Shown here: in pieces, positions 1-5,616 of the stretch
Layout of the letters: the number at the start of each line of letters is the position of its first letter
Numbering within the stretch: position 1 is the stretch's first letter
NCBI GenBank assembly: GCA_021823555.1
Contig: JAKANW010000246.1
Location: 1-5,616, forward strand
Source: Chloroflexota bacterium
GTDB lineage: Bacteria > Chloroflexota > Anaerolineae > Anaerolineales > Villigracilaceae
Length of the DNA: 5,616 nt
Direction of reading: 5' to 3'
Made by a program: the position numbers and the translations under genes
The notes under the pieces: model-generated
Told to the model about the DNA's origin: nothing
Seen by the model: only the letters and a program-made list of their open reading frames with translations
The model's database searches: none

Positions 1-2466
1 CGCTCCTTCAATCCGTTCCGTTATTGGTTGTTGCGTTACTTCGATATTTCAGCCGATTTGGACGACGCCGGGCGGAAGCTGCGTTTTGATTCCAAGCTGG
101 ACGAGTTGATTGCCCAAACGCCAGACGCCCGCCTGAAGCGCGAATTGGATCGCGTGCGCTCGGCGCTGGGTTCTCTGCTGGATTTATCTTGGAGCAATTC
201 ACTCTACGAACGGTTGGATGCAGAGGGACGCTACAACAACACATTGCTGGCGTTGATCTCCCTGATCAAAGCAGAAAGCCTGCGCCGGCCGATAATTCTC
301 TTTATCGAGGATGCCCATTTTATTGACGGTGATTCCCGGGCATTCCTGCCGCGTCTCAAGCGTGCCCTAACCTCCAGCCCGGCCGGTCATCCGGTGGCGA
401 TTCTGCTCTCCTCGCGCCGCGTGGGGCTGGATGCGCCCTTTGAAGAGGGCCTGTTCGACGCCGCCATCGAACTTGGTGCGCTCTCCTCACAGGCCATGAC
501 CAGCCTGGCCGAGATCTATTTGGGCGGGAGCGCCTCGCCAGAGTTGATGCACCTGGTGAAGGAACGTTCGGAGGGCAACCCTTATTTTGCCGAACAGATC
601 CTGGTGTTCTTGCAGGAAGAAGCCCTGCTGGAAATGAGCGAACGCGGCTGGCGCGTGGCGCGCCATTTGCAGGAAACCTCCCTGCCCGTCGACATCCGCG
701 CCTTGTTGATGGCACGCCTCGACCAATTAACCGGCCGGGTGCGCGGCCTGATCCAGACCGCATCGGTGCTGGGCCGGGAGTTCGATATTTCCGTGCTGGC
801 CGCCATGCTACGCGACAGCTCTATGTTGGTGGATGAATTTGCGGAAGCGGTGGGCGCGGAAATTTTGCTCCAGGTAAACCCGAGACGGTATATGTTTACA
901 CATGGCTTGCTGCGCGACGCGGCGTACTTGATGCAAGTGCACGTCCGCCGTCAAGAACTGCATGCCTTGGCGGTGGAGGCCCTGGAGCGCGTGTATGCCG
1001 GTGAATCCGAGCGCCATTACGGGGAGATGGCCTATCACGCCGAACGCGCCAATCTGACCGACAAGGCGCTTTATTACTTCCCACTGGCCGGGCGTCAGGC
1101 CGCCGATTCGTACCAGAACGCCCTGGCGGTGGATTACTTTACCCGCGCCCTCGCGCTCGTCCCGGAAGCGGACCTGCACCGCCGCTTCGGTCTCCACTTG
1201 GACCGGGTGGAGGTGTACCACCGCATCGGCGACCGCAAGTCCGAACTAAGTGACATTGACATGCTCGACAGCCTGGCCATGAAATTATCGGATAAATCAC
1301 TGACGGCCAAGGCCCTGCTGGTGCGTTCGAGTTATTGCATTTCCACTGGCGATTACCCCCGCGCCATGGATACTGCGGAACGCGCCCTGTTGATTGCCGG
1401 TGTGGAAGATCGTTCGATGTTGGATGCTTATTCGTATTTGGCGTCTTCGTTGCTGCGGTTGGGCCGGCTGGATGAAAGCATGGCTAAGGCTCGGACTGGG
1501 TTGGAGCAGGCCCGCAAACTGGGGGGCAAGAAGAACGAAGCGCACATGCTCAACGGCCTGGGTTTGATCTCCATCGAACAGAACAAATTGTATCGGGCAA
1601 TGACTTACCTGGAGCAGGCGCTCAAGATTGCGCGTGAAATTTCGGATGCGGTGATCGAATTCAGCGCCTTAAGTAACATGGGCAATGCGGCGGCCATTTT
1701 GGGCGATTACGCCATGGCGCGCGATTGCTACCAGCGTTCCTATCTGGGGGTGCAGATGCGCGGCGATCGTTATGGTGAGGGTGTGGTTTTGGGCAATCTG
1801 GGTTGGGTGGCCGGAGTGCAGGGAGATTTTGCGGCCGCAGGCGAATATCATCGCTTGGCATTGGGGGTGGCGCGTGAGGTGGGGAACCCATACCAGGAGG
1901 CATACACGCTCATCAACCTGAGCACGGTGGCTGGGCTTCAGGGCGACGCGTTGAAGGCATTGGAATATGCTCTGCAAGGCTATGAGTTGTGCCGCAAGAT
2001 CGGGGAACGGTCGGGGGAGGGTTGGGCCTTGCTGAATATGGGCCATGCCTACATGCTGGAGGAGGAACTCGACTTGGCGCGAGGGGCGTATGAAGGTGCG
2101 TTGGAGATCCGCAGGGAGTTGAACCAGCCTAACCTGTCGGCGGAAGCGCTGGCCGGTCTGCTTCAGATTTCCCTGTACAAGGATGAAATTCAACCTGTTG
2201 TCCAGCGGGTGAATGCCATCCTATCTATTATGGAGAAGGATAAGGAATTTTCTGGTGCGGAGGAGCCGCTGCGAATTTATTACACCTGTTACCAGGCTCT
2301 GCAGAAAATAAAAGACCCGCGCTCGGAGCAGGTTTTGCAAAATGCTTTGCATCTGCTGGAAGTGCAGGTCTCGAAGTTCAAAGACGAAACGGCGCGGCGT
2401 ACCTATGTGGACAATGTCCCGTGGCGGCGCGCCATCCAACAGGCGGGACAATCCGAGGCGGATTAA
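1..2466 (+). CDS. Large AAA/STAND-type ATPase with TPR repeats, 5'-partial
   Basis: The frame is open from base 1 and stops at TAA 2464-2466, leaving 821 codons. A TTG at 28 could serve as a start, but the residues before it (RSFNPFRYW) fit the stretch that follows the P-loop in this family, so the true start and Walker A should lie upstream. A Walker B-like strand, ILFIEDAH, is at codons 99-106, and a GNPYFAEQ motif typical of AAA_16/STAND ATPases is near codons 192-199. A helical segment with VLGREFD follows near codons 255-261. From about codon 345 the protein becomes a solenoid of roughly nine TPR-like units, the best ones (about codons 510-720) spaced about 40 residues apart. The C-terminus has ARRTYVDNVPWRR, which I recognise as a typical ending of Chloroflexota cyclase/AAA/TPR proteins. 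Family knowledge suggests an ATP-dependent signalling or transcriptional regulator with TPRs as the binding surface. The missing N-terminus, possibly a cyclase, kinase or DNA-binding domain, would decide the output. Confidence 0.9.
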   Translation, partial: RSFNPFRYWLLRYFDISADLDDAGRKLRFDSKLDELIAQTPDARLKRELDRVRSALGSLLDLSWSNSLYERLDAEGRYNNTLLALISLIKAESLRRPIILFIEDAHFIDGDSRAFLPRLKRALTSSPAGHPVAILLSSRRVGLDAPFEEGLFDAAIELGALSSQAMTSLAEIYLGGSASPELMHLVKERSEGNPYFAEQILVFLQEEALLEMSERGWRVARHLQETSLPVDIRALLMARLDQLTGRVRGLIQTASVLGREFDISVLAAMLRDSSMLVDEFAEAVGAEILLQVNPRRYMFTHGLLRDAAYLMQVHVRRQELHALAVEALERVYAGESERHYGEMAYHAERANLTDKALYYFPLAGRQAADSYQNALAVDYFTRALALVPEADLHRRFGLHLDRVEVYHRIGDRKSELSDIDMLDSLAMKLSDKSLTAKALLVRSSYCISTGDYPRAMDTAERALLIAGVEDRSMLDAYSYLASSLLRLGRLDESMAKARTGLEQARKLGGKKNEAHMLNGLGLISIEQNKLYRAMTYLEQALKIAREISDAVIEFSALSNMGNAAAILGDYAMARDCYQRSYLGVQMRGDRYGEGVVLGNLGWVAGVQGDFAAAGEYHRLALGVAREVGNPYQEAYTLINLSTVAGLQGDALKALEYALQGYELCRKIGERSGEGWALLNMGHAYMLEEELDLARGAYEGALEIRRELNQPNLSAEALAGLLQISLYKDEIQPVVQRVNAILSIMEKDKEFSGAEEPLRIYYTCYQALQKIKDPRSEQVLQNALHLLEVQVSKFKDETARRTYVDNVPWRRAIQQAGQSEAD

Positions 2467-2828
2467 GGCCAATAGCCGATTGGCGGGTCGCCGACAGCCA
2501 GTGAGAATTTAATTTTTCCTTTGCCCGCACCTTGGGTGGTCAATTCGATTGGGCCGCCAGAAACCAGGGCGAAGAGTTTGGTTTTGCCCGCCGGAAGTGC
2601 GCTCAATGTGACTGTGTAGGTGATGTTGGCAAAGTTCTTATTCGATTTTTCCCGCACTCCAAACGCGGCAAACCAGGTGATGGTGCCGCCGTTGTAGGGG
2701 GTTGGATCAGGAATGTTTTTGGATATTACCTCGTGCTCGGCATCGTTGGCGGCGCCGATGTCCACTTCAATGTCTGAATCAAAGTTGGGGATATTCTTGC
2801 CTTTGATCTGGTACTTGCCTCCGGCCAT
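2463..2828 (-). CDS. Small hypothetical protein, 121 residues, beta-rich
   Basis: I do not recognise the family. The protein has a single Met (the start), no cysteine, no signal peptide and no membrane helix. Alternating hydrophobic and polar stretches rich in Thr, Gly, Lys and Val (for example NITYTVTLSALPAG, then KIKFSLAVGD) suggest a beta-sandwich-like fold. It ends in the unusual tail GDPPIGYWP. The start is well supported: AAGGAG lies 6 bases before the ATG, and a TATAAT lies about 36 bases upstream. Its stop overlaps that of the convergent ATPase gene in a shared TTAA. It is on the same strand as the Rieske operon but 274 bases downstream of it with its own promoter, so it is probably an independent unit. 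A longer frame on the opposite strand (2532-2777) has no comparable start signals. That the gene is real is likely; its function is unknown. Confidence 0.72.
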   Translation of the reverse strand: MAGGKYQIKGKNIPNFDSDIEVDIGAANDAEHEVISKNIPDPTPYNGGTITWFAAFGVREKSNKNFANITYTVTLSALPAGKTKLFALVSGGPIELTTQGAGKGKIKFSLAVGDPPIGYWP

Positions 2829-2834
2829 ATGCGT

Positions 2835-2840
2835 CTCCTT
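2835..2840 (-). promoter_or_regulatory. Shine-Dalgarno of the small hypothetical gene
   Basis: On the - strand this reads AAGGAG, followed by six bases and then the ATG at 2828-2826. It is the clearest ribosome binding site in the window and fixes the start of the 121-residue protein. Confidence 0.75.
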
Positions 2841-2864
2841 TTTATGGGATGTTCGTTCCAGATG

Positions 2865-2870
2865 ATTATA
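2865..2870 (-). promoter_or_regulatory. Candidate -10 promoter element (TATAAT)
   Basis: The - strand reads a perfect TATAAT here, within an AT-rich stretch. Transcription starting about 7 bases downstream would give a leader of about 30 bases that includes the AAGGAG site. The -35 region is poor: with a 17-base spacer the hexamer is TACAAA, with little resemblance to TTGACA, and there is no extended -10 TG. The position relative to the gene is right, but the call rests on the -10 element alone. Confidence 0.5.
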
Positions 2871-3102
2871 GCCTTAATTGATCGGATTTTGTACTGGCCG
2901 TTACATGTTGCGTATCACGAAGGGATGAGGGCCGTTTTGCTACCCCCGGTGTGGACGGCAGAGTCAACTGTCAGCTAAACCATCTGCGAAAGAGACAGCG
3001 TATGCCCGAATGGAGGTTTTTTTTATTCGTTGATTCGTGGACGGTTTGGGCAAATATGAGAACTGCGGCGCGAAATATGCAACGGCCAATCTGCTGGAAT
3101 GG

Positions 3103-3519
3103 TCAATCCGTATGGAGCAGGATGTGGTTGTCGGCGGTGACTTCCACGCGCAATTTTCGCAAGGGGCTTTGGGCGGGGCCGCGCGTGACTTTTCCATTGG
3201 CATCGTAGAGTGAGCCGTGGCAGGGGCAGGTGAATCCACCCGCGCTTTGTTCTACGGTGCAGCCGAGGTGTGTGCAGACCAGGCTGATGGCGGAGAATCC
3301 GCTTGGGGTGTGGAGCAAAACCGCCGGAGGGTCCGCAAGAAGCGTGCGCGAGTCGGGTGGGAAGTTGTCGGCGGGGCCGAGGTCAAAGTTGGTTTGGGGC
3401 GCGGGGTTGGGGTCGAAGTCTAGGAAGCGCAGCAAGCCGCCAATGGCGAACGCGCCGCTCAGGTAGAGAAATCCGGCGCGCAAGAGTTTGAGAAAATCAC
3501 GGCGGGAAGGATCGGACAT
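3103..3519 (-). CDS. Rieske 2Fe-2S protein of a cytochrome bc-type complex
   Basis: This 138-residue protein carries both Rieske boxes: CTHLGC at residues 82-87 and CPCHGS at 98-103. C82, H84, C98 and H101 should ligate the 2Fe-2S cluster, and C87 and C100 should form the stabilising disulfide. S103 and Y105 are the positions known in bc1/b6f Rieske proteins to raise the redox potential. The N-terminus has SRRDFLK (residues 5-11), a full twin-arginine motif, followed by a hydrophobic helix at about 13-33 that should stay as a membrane anchor. The start is placed at ATG 3519 because it puts the Tat motif at the N-terminus and leaves 2 bases after the cytochrome c stop; only a weak GAG precedes it. 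Another in-frame ATG (3543) would add eight residues and overlap the upstream gene. It is short for the family, with a minimal cluster-binding fold. Its role is to carry electrons from quinol at cytochrome b to the cytochrome c. petC and qcrA are the functional analogues. Confidence 0.97.
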   Translation of the reverse strand: MSDPSRRDFLKLLRAGFLYLSGAFAIGGLLRFLDFDPNPAPQTNFDLGPADNFPPDSRTLLADPPAVLLHTPSGFSAISLVCTHLGCTVEQSAGGFTCPCHGSLYDANGKVTRGPAQSPLRKLRVEVTADNHILLHTD

Positions 3520-3521
3520 GG

Positions 3522-4760
3522 TTATCTCGTCACGGAATGACATTGGTGGCAATAGGCGGAGGACTGGTCGTCGCCCGTTTGGGTACAGCCGCTGCCCATC
3601 ACCGGGCGGAAGGTAAAATATTGTTTGGTGGCTTTGCCGATCAGGGCGTACGTGCCGTCGGGCAGGACGCGCGTGTTCCAAAGCGGCTCGCCCTTCTCGG
3701 TGACGATGACCGTATCGCCTAGTTTCAGGTCCACCACCGGGTTGAGTTGGGCCAGCCGGAAGGCGATGTCATTCGAGTCGGTCAGGGTTTGGGTCAGCGG
3801 TAGTTGGGTGGGGGTGCCGTGACAGGTTTTGCATTGAATGTATTGAATATCTTTTTGATTGGCATGGATGTTGCCGTCGCCCATGGCTTCAGTGCGCGTG
3901 TGGCAATCCACGCAGTCGAGGGTGTATTCGCATTTGGTAAATTGTGCGATGGGCTGGTAGTAATCTTGCAGCCGGTTGGCGGGGTGGTCGGTGCGTTCCG
4001 CAAAGGTCATCGTGCGCAGGTCGTAGTTGCCGCGGTTGTGGCAGGTGTTGCATTGGGTGTAGGAAATGGCCGTGGTAAGCGTGTGAACTTTGCCGGAGGT
4101 CCAGCTTTGACCCGCGGGCAGAGGCGCATGGCAGGCCGCGCAACCGGTTTGGCGCGCGTAGACGTCTCCTTCGCGTGGTGTGGCGTTGAGGTGACACGTC
4201 AAACAGACTTTGCCAAATTCTTGGATGGACGGATTGCTCTCTTTGGAGGGGTCGAAGGCGAGCAGCGAAGTGATGCCGGTATTGGACTGTTCGTCGGTGA
4301 CGGCGCGGATGCCGTAGATGGGTGTCAGGTTGGGTTGCGCGCCAAAGGTGAAGCGGATGTTGGCAATCGCGCCGGCGTAGGTGGCTTGGATGCTGGTCAT
4401 CACGCGCTGGATGTGGTCGTTCTGGTCCGCTTCGCTGCCGGAATGGCAGTTGGTTCCCCCGCACGAGGCTTGGACTACGTTCAGGTCGGATGGGTTCGCT
4501 CCGCCGCGCATGGTGCTGTGCGCCAGGCCGGCGTCGAGGGCGAGCCGCTCCCCGCCGTGGCAAATGACACAGCCGAAAGTCTTGACCGGGTGTGATGGGC
4601 TGATTTCGGGCAGGTCACTGTGACAGGTGAGACAGTATTCGGGCTGACCGGTGAGCGTGGGAATCAACTCAATCGGTTTGGGCGGGCGGGTGTTCCACCA
4701 CCAGACAAAAGCCAGGGTCAGCAACAGTAAGCCGGAAGCGATGGTCAGTGATTTTTTCAT
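3522..4760 (-). CDS. Membrane-anchored nine-haem cytochrome c
   Basis: This 412-residue protein has eight CXXCH motifs, starting at C43, C64, C186, C207, C237, C283, C310 and C404. It also has one spaced CX4CH motif, CGGTNCH, at 100-106, giving nine probable c-type haems. An N-terminal hydrophobic helix (about residues 5-22, ending in WWW, no lipobox cysteine) acts as a signal anchor, so the haem part should lie outside the cytoplasmic membrane. Two long haem-free inserts separate the clusters: residues 107-185, and 315-403 with beta-like segments. There are only seven non-motif histidines (57, 81, 116, 226, 259, 299 and 405) for nine haems. C277 and C392 are extra cysteines outside the haem motifs. 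Lying between cytochrome b and the Rieske gene, it most likely replaces cytochrome f or c1 as electron exit. A separate oxidoreductase function is possible but less likely. No Shine-Dalgarno is visible before the ATG. Confidence 0.96.
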   Translation of the reverse strand: MKKSLTIASGLLLLTLAFVWWWNTRPPKPIELIPTLTGQPEYCLTCHSDLPEISPSHPVKTFGCVICHGGERLALDAGLAHSTMRGGANPSDLNVVQASCGGTNCHSGSEADQNDHIQRVMTSIQATYAGAIANIRFTFGAQPNLTPIYGIRAVTDEQSNTGITSLLAFDPSKESNPSIQEFGKVCLTCHLNATPREGDVYARQTGCAACHAPLPAGQSWTSGKVHTLTTAISYTQCNTCHNRGNYDLRTMTFAERTDHPANRLQDYYQPIAQFTKCEYTLDCVDCHTRTEAMGDGNIHANQKDIQYIQCKTCHGTPTQLPLTQTLTDSNDIAFRLAQLNPVVDLKLGDTVIVTEKGEPLWNTRVLPDGTYALIGKATKQYFTFRPVMGSGCTQTGDDQSSAYCHQCHSVTR

Positions 4761-4768
4761 AGGTAAAT

Positions 4769-4795
4769 GTAGAGCGAGATAATATCTCGCTCTAC
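4769..4795. repeat. Perfect 27-base palindrome between cytochrome b and cytochrome c genes
   Basis: Bases 4769-4781 are the exact reverse complement of 4783-4795, giving 13-base arms around one central base. In the - strand transcript it would fold into a stable hairpin with a short AU-rich loop. It contains the whole cytochrome b stop codon (4794-4792) and ends 8 bases before the cytochrome c ATG. No U-tract follows, so it is a poor candidate for an intrinsic terminator. A third copy of the arm core (CGAGAT, 4795-4800) can pair with 4784-4789 to make a competing 6-bp stem. It could be an mRNA processing or stability element, or a copy of a dispersed palindromic repeat. Confidence 0.85.
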
Positions 4796-5616
4796 GAGAT
4801 TAGCGCCCAAAGCGTGAGGCCGATCACGATCAGCGCGACCACACCGATGATGATCTGCGCCGGGCGGTTGGATTTGGGGAACCATCGGCCGATGTCGCGG
4901 TCGGCAGGTTTGGGCAGGGCGTAGGGGATCAGCGCGAGGACAATGAGGATGACAACCGGGATGAGCACGCCCAAAATGAACGGGTTGCCCCATTTGAGCA
5001 TTTGCTGAATCCACAGGAAGAACCACGGCGCGCGCGCTTCGGGGGTGATGACCGGCTGGTCCGTCATGGCAGGTGCGAGGGGCGCGGGGACGAAGCTCGC
5101 CAGCAGGATGAGCAGAATCCCGGTCACGAGCATGGCCAGCACTTCGCGGCGCACCAGGTCATTGCGCGGGATGCGCGTCCGGTCCAGTTGCAGGCTGGCG
5201 GGCGGAATGGCGATCCCGCCGTCGCGGCGGACGCGGAAGGCGTGCCACACGCTCACGATGATCGTCAGAATGGTCAGCCCAAAGATGTGCCAGGTGTAAA
5301 AGCGGAGCAGTGCGGTCTTGCAGGCTTCCCCGCCGCCAACGGCGATGCGATAGAAAAAGTCGCCGATTAACGGGATGGACTTGACCAGGTTGGTGCCGGT
5401 GACCAGCGGCCAGCAGATGCCTTGGTCCCAGCGCAGGATGTAGCCGGTGAAGTCGAGTAGCATGGCGAGGACAAAAAGTCCCAGCCCGAGCAGATAATTG
5501 AAGCGGCGTTTATCGCTGTAGGCGGCGGTGAAGATGACGCGCAAGAGATGAATGGCTGCCACGATCAACAGCAGTTGCGCCGACCAGTAATGCAGGTTTC
5601 GGACAAACCCACCGAA
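4792..5616 (-). CDS. Cytochrome b (fused b6/subunit IV type), 5'-partial
   Basis: The frame is open to the window edge, giving 274 residues ending ALIS then TAG. The region starts within helix B, so helix A and the N-terminus are missing. Counting from the first codon at 5616, haem-ligand histidines are H9 and H23 (helix B) and H110 and H125 (helix D). The gaps of 14 and 15 match cytochrome b6 (H86/H100 and H187/H202) rather than mitochondrial cytochrome b. The Qo-site helix-C motif reads TGYILRWDQ at 57-65. After helix D come three more membrane helices (about 157-179, 211-233 and 253-273) corresponding to subunit IV, so b6 and subunit IV are fused into a predicted seven-helix protein. The PEWY position reads APWF (196-199), lacking the usual Glu. 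It should oxidise membrane quinol and pass electrons to the Rieske cluster and across the membrane via two b haems. It is the first gene of the trio visible here. petB/petD are the functional analogues. Confidence 0.97.
   Translation of the reverse strand, partial: FGGFVRNLHYWSAQLLLIVAAIHLLRVIFTAAYSDKRRFNYLLGLGLFVLAMLLDFTGYILRWDQGICWPLVTGTNLVKSIPLIGDFFYRIAVGGGEACKTALLRFYTWHIFGLTILTIIVSVWHAFRVRRDGGIAIPPASLQLDRTRIPRNDLVRREVLAMLVTGILLILLASFVPAPLAPAMTDQPVITPEARAPWFFLWIQQMLKWGNPFILGVLIPVVILIVLALIPYALPKPADRDIGRWFPKSNRPAQIIIGVVALIVIGLTLWALIS

Noticed and set aside
1669..2193. 174-codon open frame on the - strand
   Set aside because: It lies antisense to the TPR region of the ATPase and shows no recognisable domain or start signal.
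2468..2484. Six-bp hairpin (GCCAAT/ATTGGC, 5-base loop) just after the ATPase stop
   Set aside because: It is short, has no T-run directly after it on either strand, and encodes the last residues of the small protein. It is too weak to call a terminator.
3007..3029. T-run at 3017-3024 flanked by CGAAT and ATTCG as a terminator
   Set aside because: The stem is only 5 bp and encloses the T-run rather than preceding it. On the strand of the Rieske operon the run is A, not U, so it does not serve that operon.
3025..3038. Direct repeat of ATTCGT spaced by two bases
   Set aside because: Two 6-base copies in an AT-rich stretch are compatible with chance, and no neighbouring gene needs an operator there.
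2951..3208. Short frames on both strands across 2951-3239
   Set aside because: They overlap the Rieske C-terminus, have no ribosome site and no family resemblance. The 2829-3102 gap is better read as non-coding.
3520..3681. In-frame 54-residue extension of the Rieske protein
   Set aside because: It lies wholly over the cytochrome c coding region, has arginine-rich low-similarity sequence, and would bury the SRRDFLK Tat motif. The ATG at 3519 fits much better.
3804..4595. 263-codon open frame on the + strand
   Set aside because: It is antisense to the nine-haem cytochrome, which has unmistakable haem motifs throughout. The frame is a by-product of that gene's codon use.

Overview
The window is about 5.6 kb of moderately GC-rich bacterial DNA. 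It has two converging halves: one long gene on the + strand (left) and four genes on the - strand (right). The protein style suggests an Anaerolineae-like Chloroflexota bacterium. The clues are a large AAA/STAND ATPase with a long TPR tail ending in an 'ARR..VDNVPWRR' type C-terminus, and a quinol-oxidising bc-type complex carrying a multihaem cytochrome c. This assignment is an inference from protein type; there is no rRNA or marker gene to confirm it.

Left half (1-2466, + strand): the C-terminal 821 codons of a large signalling or regulatory ATPase. It is already open at base 1, so its N-terminus (Walker A P-loop and any cyclase, kinase or DNA-binding domain) lies outside the window. Its stop overlaps the stop of a convergent small gene (2463-2828, - strand) in a shared TTAA. 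The small gene encodes a 121-residue, cysteine-free, probably beta-rich protein of unknown function. It has its own Shine-Dalgarno and a perfect TATAAT -10 element.

Middle (2829-3102): 274 bases without a supported gene. It holds the promoter of the small gene and the untranslated region downstream of the Rieske gene. I saw no clear terminator.

Right half (3103-5616, - strand): a compact operon read right to left. It encodes a b6/subunit-IV-like fused cytochrome b (5' end outside the window), a membrane-anchored nine-haem cytochrome c, and a short Tat-exported Rieske 2Fe-2S protein. Together they form a Rieske/cytochrome b complex in which the multihaem cytochrome probably takes the place of cytochrome f or c1. 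Quinol would be oxidised at cytochrome b and the Rieske cluster, and electrons would pass through the haem wire to an extracytoplasmic acceptor. The cytochrome c and Rieske genes are 2 bases apart. Between cytochrome b and cytochrome c there are 31 bases, nearly filled by a perfect 27-base palindrome that swallows the cytochrome b stop codon. This is the most unusual non-coding element in the window.
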